Below, in pieces: positions 1-8,529 of a DNA stretch of 14,119 nucleotides. Numbering within the stretch: position 1 is the first letter of the stretch; every line of letters begins with the position of its first letter. The DNA is from an uncultured Eubacteriales bacterium (lineage in GTDB: Bacteria; Bacillota; Clostridia; Oscillospirales; CAG-272): NCBI GenBank assembly GCA_934385225.1, contig CAKRPQ010000048.1:1-14119 (forward strand). Direction: 5' to 3'. The notes under the pieces are model-generated. The model saw nothing but the letters and a program-made list of their open reading frames with translations. It was not told where the DNA came from and did not search any database. A program made the position numbers and the translations under genes.

Positions 1-3000
1 GCAAGATACGTAAAATTTGTTATGACATCAAGCTCGGTAGGCTCGGCTCATTTGAGAGAATTTCAGGTTTTCGGTTATGAAGACCCGTCGCCCGACACCG
101 AAAATGTTGCTCTCGGAAAAACCGTTACCGTCGACAGAGGAAGTAATGCGAGTGCAATAACAGACGGTGACAGAAACCTCAATAACATCTGGTCTGCCGA
201 CGGTGACAGAGAAGCTTGGGCAGAAATCGACCTTGGAGGTTACTATAAAATCCCTACCGTCAACGTTGAAACATGGCACGGAAACGTAAGCGGCAAAGGG
301 GATCGTTACTACAAATACGAGATCCTGACAAGTATTGACGGCGAAACTTATCAGAAAGTCGCCGAAAAAACAGATGAAACAGCTGCGTCATACGAAGGAA
401 TATCTCACAACATCGACATTTCCGTAACGGCACGATATGTAAAAATAGTTATGACATATGACTCGTTCGGCTGGGGACGCCATCTTGCGGAAGTTGAAGT
501 TTACGGCTATAAAGATCCTGCCTATGATGATTATTCACCGACGCCGAAGCCGACAAACGTTGCTCTCGGTAAGGAAGGAATTTCCCTTACGGGTGATTCC
601 GGAAGCGAAAAATACGCAACCGACGGTGCAAAAAACAACAACCTCTTCTGGGAGGGTAAGCAGTATCCCGCCACACTCGAAATAGATCTCGAAAAAATTT
701 ACAAGCTCTCGTCATTCGTCTGCGTGAATTACGTTGACGGAACAAGATACTACAACTACGACATCTATACAAGTATCGACGGCGACAAATACACACTTGT
801 CGCATCTAAAACAAGCACCGATGCCGCAACATCAAGCGGAGACACTCTTACGCTTGAAACGCCTGTCAGCGCAAGATACGTAAGGATCATTGTAACGTAC
901 AACTCCGCAAACGAAGGCGTTCATATAGTCGAATTCGAAGCCTACGGCTACGAAGATCCCGATTATTCCGATTACGAAGACCCGAACAACGATCCTCTTA
1001 ATATTGCCTACGGCAAACCGACTTATACGAACCTCGGCGACGGACTTTCAAAGAGAGTTACGGACGGAAAGAAGAATACATACTGGATTTCAAAATACTA
1101 TCCCACGTATGTTGATGTCGATCTCGGCGACACATACGACATAAGCGAGATCATACTCAACTTCCCGACAGAGGATGACAGCTACTATTACTATACCGTT
1201 TACGGAAGCAATGACTATTCTAAATTCGACCGTATAGCGCGCAACCGCACAAAGGATATTGCCACTCTTGACGGTGATACCATTACGCTCTCGAACGCAA
1301 GCTACCGTTTTATTCGCGTTCTTGTCGAATTTGTTTCGGGCAAGGGTACGGCGGCACTGAGTGAAATAAGAGTTCACGGTACGCCCACTGAGACGAACAC
1401 GTCCGATCTCCGTAACGGAAGCGTGGAAGAAATACTCGGCATAAAAGCGTACGACGAGACCGAATACGCAAACCCGATAACGGAAGAGGAAACGATAGAA
1501 AACGTTTACGGAATAATCGACCGTACCGTCGGTTCCGCATACCGCGGCTGGTTCACGTTCGCTATCTCGCCGAATACTCTTAACGGTAACGATTATTTCA
1601 CCGTAGAAAACACGTCCGACGGTAAAATCCTCATAACGGGTAACGACGGCGTAATGCTCGCATCGGGACTTAATTACTACTACAAAAATTACTGTAATGT
1701 TTGCATAACCGAACAGGCAAACCGCGTTACGATGCCGAGCAGCATCGTAAAGGTCGATTCGCCCGTCCGCAGAGAAACTCCCTACAAGATAAGATACGCC
1801 TTTAACTATTGTACCCTCGATTACACGTTTGCATTCTTCGGTGCAAACGATTATCAGAGAGAAAATGACTGGCTTGCGCTGAACGGCGTCAACCTCGTGC
1901 TCGATCTTGCGGGTCAGGAAGCAGTATGGACGAGCTTCCTTATGAAGATCGGATACACGTTTGACGAGGCAAAGGAATGGCTTTCAGGTCCCGGCTACTG
2001 CGCATGGCAGTTCATGGGCAACCTCGAAACGATAGGCGGAACGATTTCCGACGACTATATAGTCGCTCGCCTCAATATGGCAAGAGAAAATCAAAGATTC
2101 AAGAACTCCCTCGGCATGCAGACGGTGCTTCAAGGCTATGCGGGAATGGTTCCGACGGATTTCAGCACCAAAAATCCCGATGTTGCCGTTCTGAAACAAG
2201 GTAAGTGGGCAGGTCTTGACCGTCCGTATATAATCAGAACGGACAGCGATGCCTACGATACATATGCGGATTACTTCTACGAGAGTCAGAAATGGGCACT
2301 CGGAGACACTTCCGACTATTACGCAGTTGACCCGTTCCACGAGGGCGGAATAAGACCTTCGGATCTCACAGACGATATTATATCGGCTGAGGTTCTTTCG
2401 TCGCTCCTTAAAAACGATAAGAACGCCGTATGGGTAGTTCAGTCCTGGGTCGAAAACCCGACCAAAGCTCTTCTTGACGGAATGGGCGAATACAGAAACG
2501 GTCATGTACTCATTCTTGACTTGCGCGGAAATGAAATCCCCAACTATAACAAAACCACTTATGGCGGTTCGGGCAAGACTACAACTTTGAATTCCGTCGA
2601 ATTTGAAGGCACAGACTGGGTTCTCTGTACTCTCAAAAACTACGGCGGACGTCCCGCAATAAGCGGACGCATAGACAACGTCACAAAGATCCCGTCGCTT
2701 ACAAAGGACTGCGAACATATGATGGGTATCGGTATAATTTCCGAGGCTATGCAGGACAACCCGCTCTACTACGATCTCTTCTTTGATATGGTATGGCAGA
2801 CAGAGGATATCGACTTCTCAGAATGGTTAAAGAGCTACGTCACCCGCAGATACGGCGAATTTTCGCAGAACATTTACGACGCATGGATGCTCCTTCGCGA
2901 CACGAGCTACACATATGACAACGACCGCTGGCAGATCCTCACAATGAAACCCGAAATGCCGCTTTACAACTACGATTTTTCTACTCAGACAAGAGACAAT

Positions 3001-4380
3001 GAAGCGGCAAAACAGGCACTTTCGCTCATGTACAGCGAATTTGACAGATTCTCGGGCGAGGAAACGTATATTTACGACCTTGCGGAAATAATGCGTCAGG
3101 TTGTGAGCAACTATGCGATAGAATACTTCTATGCAAGTGTCAAACCCGCATACGAGTTACGCGACAAGGATGCCTTTGACAAAGCAAAAGCAGAATTTCT
3201 CTCTATATTCGACATAGCCGACAATATCGGCAGTCTCGTCAAAGAGCAGCTTCTCGGAGAATGGATCGGAAAGGCAACAGATCTTGCAACGGACGATTTC
3301 AGCTATGATATGTTCGCCGCGAACGCAAAAATGCTTATAACAACATGGGGCGGATATAATACTGCTTGGGAAGTTCTCGACTACTCTTACAAAAATTACA
3401 GCGGAATGATGAAGGACCTTTATAAAGTCAGATGGGAAAATTACCTTGACGGTCTTTCGGAAACGCTGGTAACTGGAGAATATGAAAAAGAAGAGGCAAT
3501 GACTACCTCCGAAAAACTAAACGTAACATATAAAAATTTCTATTTCTATTGGGAATGGATAATGAACACTCCCGAATACACAAGAACTCCCGACGCTTCT
3601 CCAGAAAACGCAAAAGCGATCGCAGCGTCTCTTCTCGCTCTCATCGGCGAGAACACCGAGAAAAACACACTTGAAGCGCTTATTGCAAAGAGCGAGGGCA
3701 TCGAAACCCGCTTCTACACAGAAAGCACGGTAAACGATTTCAATGCCGCGCTCGCATCGGCGAAAAACGTTCTTGCGGACAGCAGTTCCGATAAGTCCGC
3801 CTTTGCGGCTGCCGCAGAGGAGCTTAAAACGGCGACGACAGGTCTCGCGACGATCCTTTCGTTCGAAGGCTTTAAGGTCAGACTTGCAGATTACAACGGT
3901 CTCCGTTCGATTTTCAGAGCGCAGAAAGATATGACTGTCTCCGACAGAACTCTTACGGTAAAGGAATACGGCTCGCTTGTCGCTTCGACCGAAGCACTTC
4001 CGTCTGGAAGCAGCGAAAATCTTGTTCTCACAAAGGATGAAAATGGCGAATACATTGCCGAAACGGGAATCAAGGCAACCGTTTACAAGGACGGAAGCAT
4101 CGTTTCCAAAATCCTTGACGACACCGGCGATTACATAGAATACGCGCTTACGGCAACAAAATTCGACAAGACCAATTTTGACAAAAAGCTGTCATTCAGA
4201 GGTTACATCATTTTCTCGGACGGCGAAAACGAATATGTATTCTACGTTGACTATGCAAACGAGAATTACAGAAGCCTTTCGCTTGCGGAAATGTGCGACG
4301 GCATGTATGAAGCGAAACTTATTGACGAAAGCGCAATAAGTTACAGCGACGTAATGAGATTCAGAAGCGAAAACGGCTAA
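1..4380 (+). CDS. GH89 alpha-N-acetylglucosaminidase with F5/8C (CBM32-like) modules, 5'-truncated
   Basis: Secreted exo-glycosidase expected to remove terminal alpha-linked GlcNAc, for example from mucin glycans. The frame is open from base 1 and the first ATG (base 22) lies inside a discoidin module, so the true start is upstream of the window. Numbering from base 1: the end of one F5/8C module (1-28), three complete F5/8C modules (about 34-171, 185-317, 333-461, each ending in a 'SARYVRI...EVYGY'-like strand), NAGLU N-terminal domain (about 473-585), TIM barrel (about 590-930) and helical C-terminal domain (to about 1195). The core matches the NAGLU family closely: NDWLALNGVNLVLDLAGQEAVW, and GPGYCAWQFMGNL. 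By alignment to human NAGLU and Clostridium perfringens GH89, the catalytic glutamates are E781 (in DPFHEGG) and E915 (in GIISEAM), so the enzyme looks active. A FIVAR-like helical module (about 1202-1292) and a ~165-residue C-terminal domain I do not recognise follow. No LPXTG or SLH anchor is visible at the C terminus. Stop TAA. Confidence 0.93.
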   Translation, partial: ARYVKFVMTSSSVGSAHLREFQVFGYEDPSPDTENVALGKTVTVDRGSNASAITDGDRNLNNIWSADGDREAWAEIDLGGYYKIPTVNVETWHGNVSGKGDRYYKYEILTSIDGETYQKVAEKTDETAASYEGISHNIDISVTARYVKIVMTYDSFGWGRHLAEVEVYGYKDPAYDDYSPTPKPTNVALGKEGISLTGDSGSEKYATDGAKNNNLFWEGKQYPATLEIDLEKIYKLSSFVCVNYVDGTRYYNYDIYTSIDGDKYTLVASKTSTDAATSSGDTLTLETPVSARYVRIIVTYNSANEGVHIVEFEAYGYEDPDYSDYEDPNNDPLNIAYGKPTYTNLGDGLSKRVTDGKKNTYWISKYYPTYVDVDLGDTYDISEIILNFPTEDDSYYYYTVYGSNDYSKFDRIARNRTKDIATLDGDTITLSNASYRFIRVLVEFVSGKGTAALSEIRVHGTPTETNTSDLRNGSVEEILGIKAYDETEYANPITEEETIENVYGIIDRTVGSAYRGWFTFAISPNTLNGNDYFTVENTSDGKILITGNDGVMLASGLNYYYKNYCNVCITEQANRVTMPSSIVKVDSPVRRETPYKIRYAFNYCTLDYTFAFFGANDYQRENDWLALNGVNLVLDLAGQEAVWTSFLMKIGYTFDEAKEWLSGPGYCAWQFMGNLETIGGTISDDYIVARLNMARENQRFKNSLGMQTVLQGYAGMVPTDFSTKNPDVAVLKQGKWAGLDRPYIIRTDSDAYDTYADYFYESQKWALGDTSDYYAVDPFHEGGIRPSDLTDDIISAEVLSSLLKNDKNAVWVVQSWVENPTKALLDGMGEYRNGHVLILDLRGNEIPNYNKTTYGGSGKTTTLNSVEFEGTDWVLCTLKNYGGRPAISGRIDNVTKIPSLTKDCEHMMGIGIISEAMQDNPLYYDLFFDMVWQTEDIDFSEWLKSYVTRRYGEFSQNIYDAWMLLRDTSYTYDNDRWQILTMKPEMPLYNYDFSTQTRDNEAAKQALSLMYSEFDRFSGEETYIYDLAEIMRQVVSNYAIEYFYASVKPAYELRDKDAFDKAKAEFLSIFDIADNIGSLVKEQLLGEWIGKATDLATDDFSYDMFAANAKMLITTWGGYNTAWEVLDYSYKNYSGMMKDLYKVRWENYLDGLSETLVTGEYEKEEAMTTSEKLNVTYKNFYFYWEWIMNTPEYTRTPDASPENAKAIAASLLALIGENTEKNTLEALIAKSEGIETRFYTESTVNDFNAALASAKNVLADSSSDKSAFAAAAEELKTATTGLATILSFEGFKVRLADYNGLRSIFRAQKDMTVSDRTLTVKEYGSLVASTEALPSGSSENLVLTKDENGEYIAETGIKATVYKDGSIVSKILDDTGDYIEYALTATKFDKTNFDKKLSFRGYIIFSDGENEYVFYVDYANENYRSLSLAEMCDGMYEAKLIDESAISYSDVMRFRSENG

Positions 4381-4391
4381 TTATAATCTGT

Positions 4392-4427
4392 GATACCGCT
4401 CGCATATATCATTTTGCGAGCGGTGTC
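4392..4427 (+). other. Strong stem-loop between the GH89 and solute-binding-protein genes
   Basis: A 13-bp stem (4392-4404 with 4415-4427, one G-T pair) closes a 10-nt loop. No T-run follows on either strand, so it is not a standard intrinsic terminator. It may be a weak terminator or an RNA processing/stabilising element that sets the ratio of the two messages in a shared transcript. I see no convincing promoter between the two genes. Confidence 0.7.
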
Positions 4428-4467
4428 TCAACCGATATGTTCACCGAAAAACAAGGAAATATTAAAC

Positions 4468-4473
4468 AAGGAG
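4468..4473 (+). promoter_or_regulatory. Ribosome binding site deciding the start of the solute-binding lipoprotein
   Basis: AAGGAG lies 5 nt before the ATG at 4479. The frame is also open from an ATG at 4437, but that start has no Shine-Dalgarno and would put 14 polar residues before a clear lipoprotein signal peptide, so 4479 is the start. Confidence 0.9.
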
Positions 4474-4478
4474 TAAAA

Positions 4479-6002
4479 ATGAATAAAAGAATTTTAGCAT
4501 TCTTCCTTGCCTTTATAATGATCTTCTCCGCAGTGCTTCTTGCCTCCTGCGCTAAAGAAAACGGCGGTAAGGACAAAGACAGCAAGAGTACCGAAACCGA
4601 CGCACTTGACACGCTTGACGATTACATTGCAACCTATGATCCCGGTGCAACCGCTACCGAGTATGTAGATGAAGATGTTGCAACAAAATATGATTTCGAG
4701 GGACACGAATTTAAGTTCCTCAATTCCGCGCCGATATATTATATGTATATCTACCTTGACCCCGAAATGACGGGCGACATTCTTGACGACTGCTGCTACG
4801 AGCGTAACTTCCTTGTCGAACAGGAAATGAACATTACGATTACGGAAGAAACACAACCTTTTGAAGGACTTGCTTCCTATGCAAAAACACTTATTCTCAC
4901 GGGCGAGGACGTCTATGACGCAATGTACATTCCGCAAAGGGATCTCACACCTCTCCTTTCCGAAAACCTCTTCTATGATCTTCTTGAAATTGAGGAACTC
5001 CACACAGATCACATCTGGTGGGATCAGCCGATGATCAAACGTAACACCGTCGGCGATCGCCTTTTCTTTGCTACGAGCGACCTCTCGCTTATGGCATTCG
5101 AGGGTATCTGGTGTATGTACTTCAATGAAGATATGATGATTGAACTCGGTCTGGATCTTCCGTTCCAGCTTGCACTTGACGGCAAGTGGACATTCGATGA
5201 ATTCAGAAAGTACTGCTCTGCCGCTGCAAACCTTAACGGCGACAGTACGTTCACGTTCAGCGTGAACGGTAACGCCACATACGGTATGTCAAGCATGTGT
5301 ACTCCCGGTTATCTTGCTTACGGCATGGGAACTGAATATGTATCAAGAGACGAGAACGGCAGATACAGATTCACCGCCGACACAGATCCAAAGTTCACGG
5401 ATACATGGACAAAACTTATTAATTTTTACGGCCCCAACGACGGTATGACCGTTACGGGTACAACAACAGACCTTGACCCTGACGGCTATTACGGCATTTT
5501 TGAGGCAAACCGTGCGCTCTTCCTCCATGCGGAGCTTAAAGGCGCAACAATGCTTCGTGAATGGGAAGGTCACTTCGGTCTTCTTCCTCAGCCTAAATAT
5601 GACGAGTCGCAGGAAGATTACAACTCAAATCTCTTTTATAACTGCCTCTCGTTCTGTATCCCTAACACAAATAAGAACCTTTCGAGAACGGGTATAATCG
5701 TTGACTACCTCACATACAAGAGCTACGCTGATCTTCTTCCGAGATACTACGATATTCACGTTTCGCTTAAAGCTCTCGGAAAACAGGAGTCAATCGACGT
5801 TCTTACGCTCATCAGAGGCACGAGAGGTATTGAAGTTTCTGTTCCTTTTGCTTGGACAAAAGATCTCAGCGATGCCCTCGGCGGACTCATTTCAAACAAC
5901 TCTCTCGCGATCGCCTCGGCTATCGAAGCAAACAGAGAGAAGACAATTGCCGCAATCGATAAGACGTACGCAGAATACCCTGTTCTGAACCACGTCGAAT
6001 AA
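4479..6002 (+). CDS. ABC transporter-type extracellular solute-binding lipoprotein (probable sugar binding)
   Basis: 507-residue surface lipoprotein, probably the ligand-capturing component of a carbohydrate ABC importer. The signal peptide has a basic N terminus (MNKR), a hydrophobic core and lipobox LLASC with the lipidated cysteine at residue 24. An acidic, Ser/Thr-rich linker (about 25-70) leads into a bacterial solute-binding fold with features common in Clostridia carbohydrate-associated binding proteins: 'FEGHEFKFLNSA', 'CYERNFLVEQEMNITI', 'WWDQPMIK', 'GKWTFDEFRKYC'. It follows the GH89 gene by 98 nt on the same strand, so it likely binds sugars released by that enzyme or a related glycan; this link is inference from position. 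No permease or ATPase gene follows: a terminator and convergent genes come next, so it must borrow membrane components encoded elsewhere. Exact ligand unknown. Confidence 0.88.
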   Translation: MNKRILAFFLAFIMIFSAVLLASCAKENGGKDKDSKSTETDALDTLDDYIATYDPGATATEYVDEDVATKYDFEGHEFKFLNSAPIYYMYIYLDPEMTGDILDDCCYERNFLVEQEMNITITEETQPFEGLASYAKTLILTGEDVYDAMYIPQRDLTPLLSENLFYDLLEIEELHTDHIWWDQPMIKRNTVGDRLFFATSDLSLMAFEGIWCMYFNEDMMIELGLDLPFQLALDGKWTFDEFRKYCSAAANLNGDSTFTFSVNGNATYGMSSMCTPGYLAYGMGTEYVSRDENGRYRFTADTDPKFTDTWTKLINFYGPNDGMTVTGTTTDLDPDGYYGIFEANRALFLHAELKGATMLREWEGHFGLLPQPKYDESQEDYNSNLFYNCLSFCIPNTNKNLSRTGIIVDYLTYKSYADLLPRYYDIHVSLKALGKQESIDVLTLIRGTRGIEVSVPFAWTKDLSDALGGLISNNSLAIASAIEANREKTIAAIDKTYAEYPVLNHVE

Positions 6003-6092
6003 CAAGCATACTCCATTTTTTCATAGACGCTGTGCGGATTTTCTTTATTCTCCCTCAAAGAAAGTTCCTCTCTCTCTCAAAGTGCACGGCGG

Positions 6093-6120
6093 TCGGGCGC
6101 AGAAATGCGCCCGATTTTTT
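6093..6120 (+). terminator. Intrinsic terminator of the plus-strand GH89/solute-binding unit
   Basis: A 9-bp GC-rich perfect stem (TCGGGCGCA/TGCGCCCGA) with a GAAA loop is followed directly by six T residues. It lies about 90 nt after the solute-binding protein stop codon. The 5'-arm core TCGGGCG also recurs in the next hairpin. Confidence 0.92.
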
Positions 6121-6129
6121 ATAAACAAA

Positions 6130-6162
6130 AAAATCGCCCGAACTTAACGTTCGGGCGATTTT
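6130..6162 (-). terminator. Intrinsic terminator of the minus-strand SLH/res/mod unit
   Basis: A perfect 14-bp stem (6130-6143 with 6149-6162, 5-nt loop) is followed on the minus strand by a run of T (complement of the A-run at 6127-6133). It starts 19 nt after the SLH gene stop. On the plus strand the following T-run is interrupted, but it may back up the preceding terminator, making this a convergent, partly bidirectional terminator pair. Confidence 0.9.
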
Positions 6163-6181
6163 CTCTTGTATTATCATATTG

Positions 6182-8509
6182 TCAGTTTCTTATCGGTCTG
6201 AACCACAGTGCTTCGAGATACTGTATCTGTCCCGAATACGGGTTCGGTGAAGGAAGATATGTTTGGTAAATGTTATCTACGGTGTCGTCATGGGTGTTGC
6301 CGACGCCGTACCGATGACCCGATACCCATATCCTGTCACCGTAATTGAGACTTGTATTCGTCACCTCGCCGCCGAATCCCGCAGGCTCGTACCAGTAATT
6401 GTTATGTGAAAAGCCTTTGTTAAGGAACGTGCTTTTTTCCTCTCTGCTTACCGTCTGATACCAGCCTATCTGGTGCGCGTAAATGCTGCGTTCCGCAACA
6501 ATGACCGCCTGTTCTATCGTGCAGTTCTTTTCGGGGCTTATCATTGTCGCCGACGTACCCTTGATGAGGTCGAGAGCGTTCATGAACGCCATCGGCTCTT
6601 TTGCCCAGCTCTGTATTTTCGATGAGTCCGAATATGAACCGAGCTTTGATTCGTAGCTCGTATATGCGTATCCGGAGTTCTTTTCAACGTACCTAAGAGC
6701 GCGGTAGAGGAATGTAGCCATCTGCTGGCGGTTGAGTGTCGCGTTTGGCGAGAATGTTGTGGTGCTCGTTCCCGATGTTATTCCCGCAGAATACGCTTTC
6801 AGAACATATTCGTTCTGTGTGTCCGTAAAAGTTCCTTTCGGAGCGGGTGAGATGCTCTTGCCCGTCAGCTCCTCGGCAAGACGAACCGCAACGGAGCAGA
6901 ATTGAAGGCGCGTAATGTCCTTTTTGTAGTCTCCTCCGAGAAGATTCGTGTCAACGAGGTTGTCGTTTAGCGCGTCGTTTATGTCAGCCGGTGCCCACGA
7001 GCTTACTTTTGCCGTGTTTTTGTACGACTGAACGAACATATCCGGCATTTCTATTGTGGCGTTGAGTGCAACCGTTTCCTGCATTTTTCTTGCATCGTCC
7101 GTTAACTTCTTAACCTGTTCGAGCGTTCCGTCCATGCCCGCAATATCGGCTTTTGTCAGACGCGCGGAGTAGTAGTTTGACGAATGTCCGCAGTATATGC
7201 AGCTCTGCCAGTAAACGTAATCACCTGCGGCGTTCACGCCTACGTATGCTTCGTCCGTTGCAAGATCCGCCCAGAACTGATGTCCCGATTTGCCTACGGG
7301 TTTGTTTGTCAGGTAGTCTTTGTTAAACGTGTGCTTTTTGTTGTATTCGCACTTTCCGCAGATAGAACAGGAGTAGAACCATTGCCTGTCCTGCGTGCAG
7401 TCCTCGTAGTGATAAATGCGGTCTGCCGCCATAAGTTCGGCAGTATAGCTGTGCTTTGTGCAGAAATCTTTCGTCTTTGAAGAGCCCGCTTTTTGTGCCG
7501 AATACACATCACCCGAATATGTTTTTATGGTATAAACGGGAGTAAAGGAAGCACCTGCTATTTTAGACATGAAACTTGCAAGAGACGATTCGGGAATGAA
7601 AACTGTTCCTTCCGCCGTGAAGAACGGGAGGTGACTTTTGTTCATATAATCGTGTTCGATTGCTTTTTCCATGCGGCAAACGAAGTTATACGGATCGACC
7701 TTGTCGCTAAGCCATATTTCCGTGAGATTTGAGGTGTACAGAATTGTCACGGGAAACTCTTCTTTGACATAGTCGTTGCAGTAGGCGCTGTCGTTTATGT
7801 CCATGATAAGCGTGCCGACGTTTTTGTATTTGTCGAGATATCCGAGGTCATAGCCGTCTTCTTTATCTGAACCGTCCATTGTTACTACCGTTGTTGCAAG
7901 CGCGGAAAGATAAAGCGCGTCGGCTTCCGCCTGTGTGTAGGGCTTTGCGGTGCCTCTGCGTGCCGCTTTGTTCTTTGCGATATCCTCTGCCTTGTTTTTG
8001 ATCGCTTCTTCGCGTTCCTCGGCGCTTATTTCCTTCGCCGGGATAGTGAGAGTCACCTGCATCGACGGACAGTAAGGCGAACTGAGACGAATTGTCGCTT
8101 TCGTGCCGTTTACCGTCGCCGAAAAAGTGCTTTCGTCAACGCAGTAATCGCCATATTTCATTGCGTAATTTGCGCAGTAACCGCTGCCCGTGTCAAAGAG
8201 AAGCGATATTGTCACAAGATAGTTGTGTCCCGCCATAAAGCACATGTCGTCATCGAATTCGCCTTCAAAGTAGAGATCCATAATCTTGACGGCACCGCTT
8301 GCCGCAAGGTCGCCGTATGATGTTTTTGCGGCTGTCAGCGCGAGTTTTTCGCCGTCGTCGAGCGACATACCGTCCTTCGGCGTTTCAAGCGTGAGGTCAA
8401 TGCTTTTAACCATCTTTACGTTTGCCGCCGATGCTCCTATCGGCAGAGCCGAGACGATGAACAGCACCGCAAGAAGAAATGCCTTGATTTTTCTTTGCCT
8501 TGTAATCAT
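6182..8509 (-). CDS. Secreted SLH-domain surface protein with CxxC-rich middle
   Basis: 775-residue exported protein that should bind the cell wall through S-layer homology domains. Signal peptide: basic start (MITRQRKIK), hydrophobic stretch 10-25, likely cleavage after ASA (residue 28). Residues 30-160 look like a beta-rich domain of unknown function, followed by a charged helical segment (160-200). Residues 350-445 hold paired cysteines (C371, C381, C384, C387, then C437 and C440) with flanking histidines, resembling degenerate forms of the Cys/His repeats found in clostridial SLH proteins; metal binding is possible but unproven. Three SLH domains follow: a divergent one (about 505-550), a typical one (about 560-608, 'AGITSGTSTTTFSPNATLNRQQMATFLYRAL') and a third (about 625-675). 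A 95-residue tail rich in Tyr, Gly and Asn ends the protein. AGGAGG lies 5 nt before the ATG. The gene starts 20 nt after res with no terminator between, so co-transcription is likely. No enzymatic domain recognised. Confidence 0.9.
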   Translation of the reverse strand: MITRQRKIKAFLLAVLFIVSALPIGASAANVKMVKSIDLTLETPKDGMSLDDGEKLALTAAKTSYGDLAASGAVKIMDLYFEGEFDDDMCFMAGHNYLVTISLLFDTGSGYCANYAMKYGDYCVDESTFSATVNGTKATIRLSSPYCPSMQVTLTIPAKEISAEEREEAIKNKAEDIAKNKAARRGTAKPYTQAEADALYLSALATTVVTMDGSDKEDGYDLGYLDKYKNVGTLIMDINDSAYCNDYVKEEFPVTILYTSNLTEIWLSDKVDPYNFVCRMEKAIEHDYMNKSHLPFFTAEGTVFIPESSLASFMSKIAGASFTPVYTIKTYSGDVYSAQKAGSSKTKDFCTKHSYTAELMAADRIYHYEDCTQDRQWFYSCSICGKCEYNKKHTFNKDYLTNKPVGKSGHQFWADLATDEAYVGVNAAGDYVYWQSCIYCGHSSNYYSARLTKADIAGMDGTLEQVKKLTDDARKMQETVALNATIEMPDMFVQSYKNTAKVSSWAPADINDALNDNLVDTNLLGGDYKKDITRLQFCSVAVRLAEELTGKSISPAPKGTFTDTQNEYVLKAYSAGITSGTSTTTFSPNATLNRQQMATFLYRALRYVEKNSGYAYTSYESKLGSYSDSSKIQSWAKEPMAFMNALDLIKGTSATMISPEKNCTIEQAVIVAERSIYAHQIGWYQTVSREEKSTFLNKGFSHNNYWYEPAGFGGEVTNTSLNYGDRIWVSGHRYGVGNTHDDTVDNIYQTYLPSPNPYSGQIQYLEALWFRPIRN

Positions 8510-8529
8510 TTTGTCCTCCTAAATTGCAA

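Noticed and set aside
1984..2718. 244-codon open frame on the minus strand inside the GH89 catalytic region
   Set aside because: It lies wholly antisense to a well-conserved catalytic domain, has no ribosome binding site and encodes no recognisable protein; a shadow frame.
4494..5012. 172-codon open frame on the minus strand inside the solute-binding protein gene
   Set aside because: Antisense to the signal peptide and conserved N-terminal part of a convincing gene; no own start signals.
6003..6092. Hidden small gene or RNA between the solute-binding protein gene and its terminator
   Set aside because: Only CT-rich untranslated sequence is seen; no start with a ribosome binding site, no conserved RNA fold recognisable by eye.
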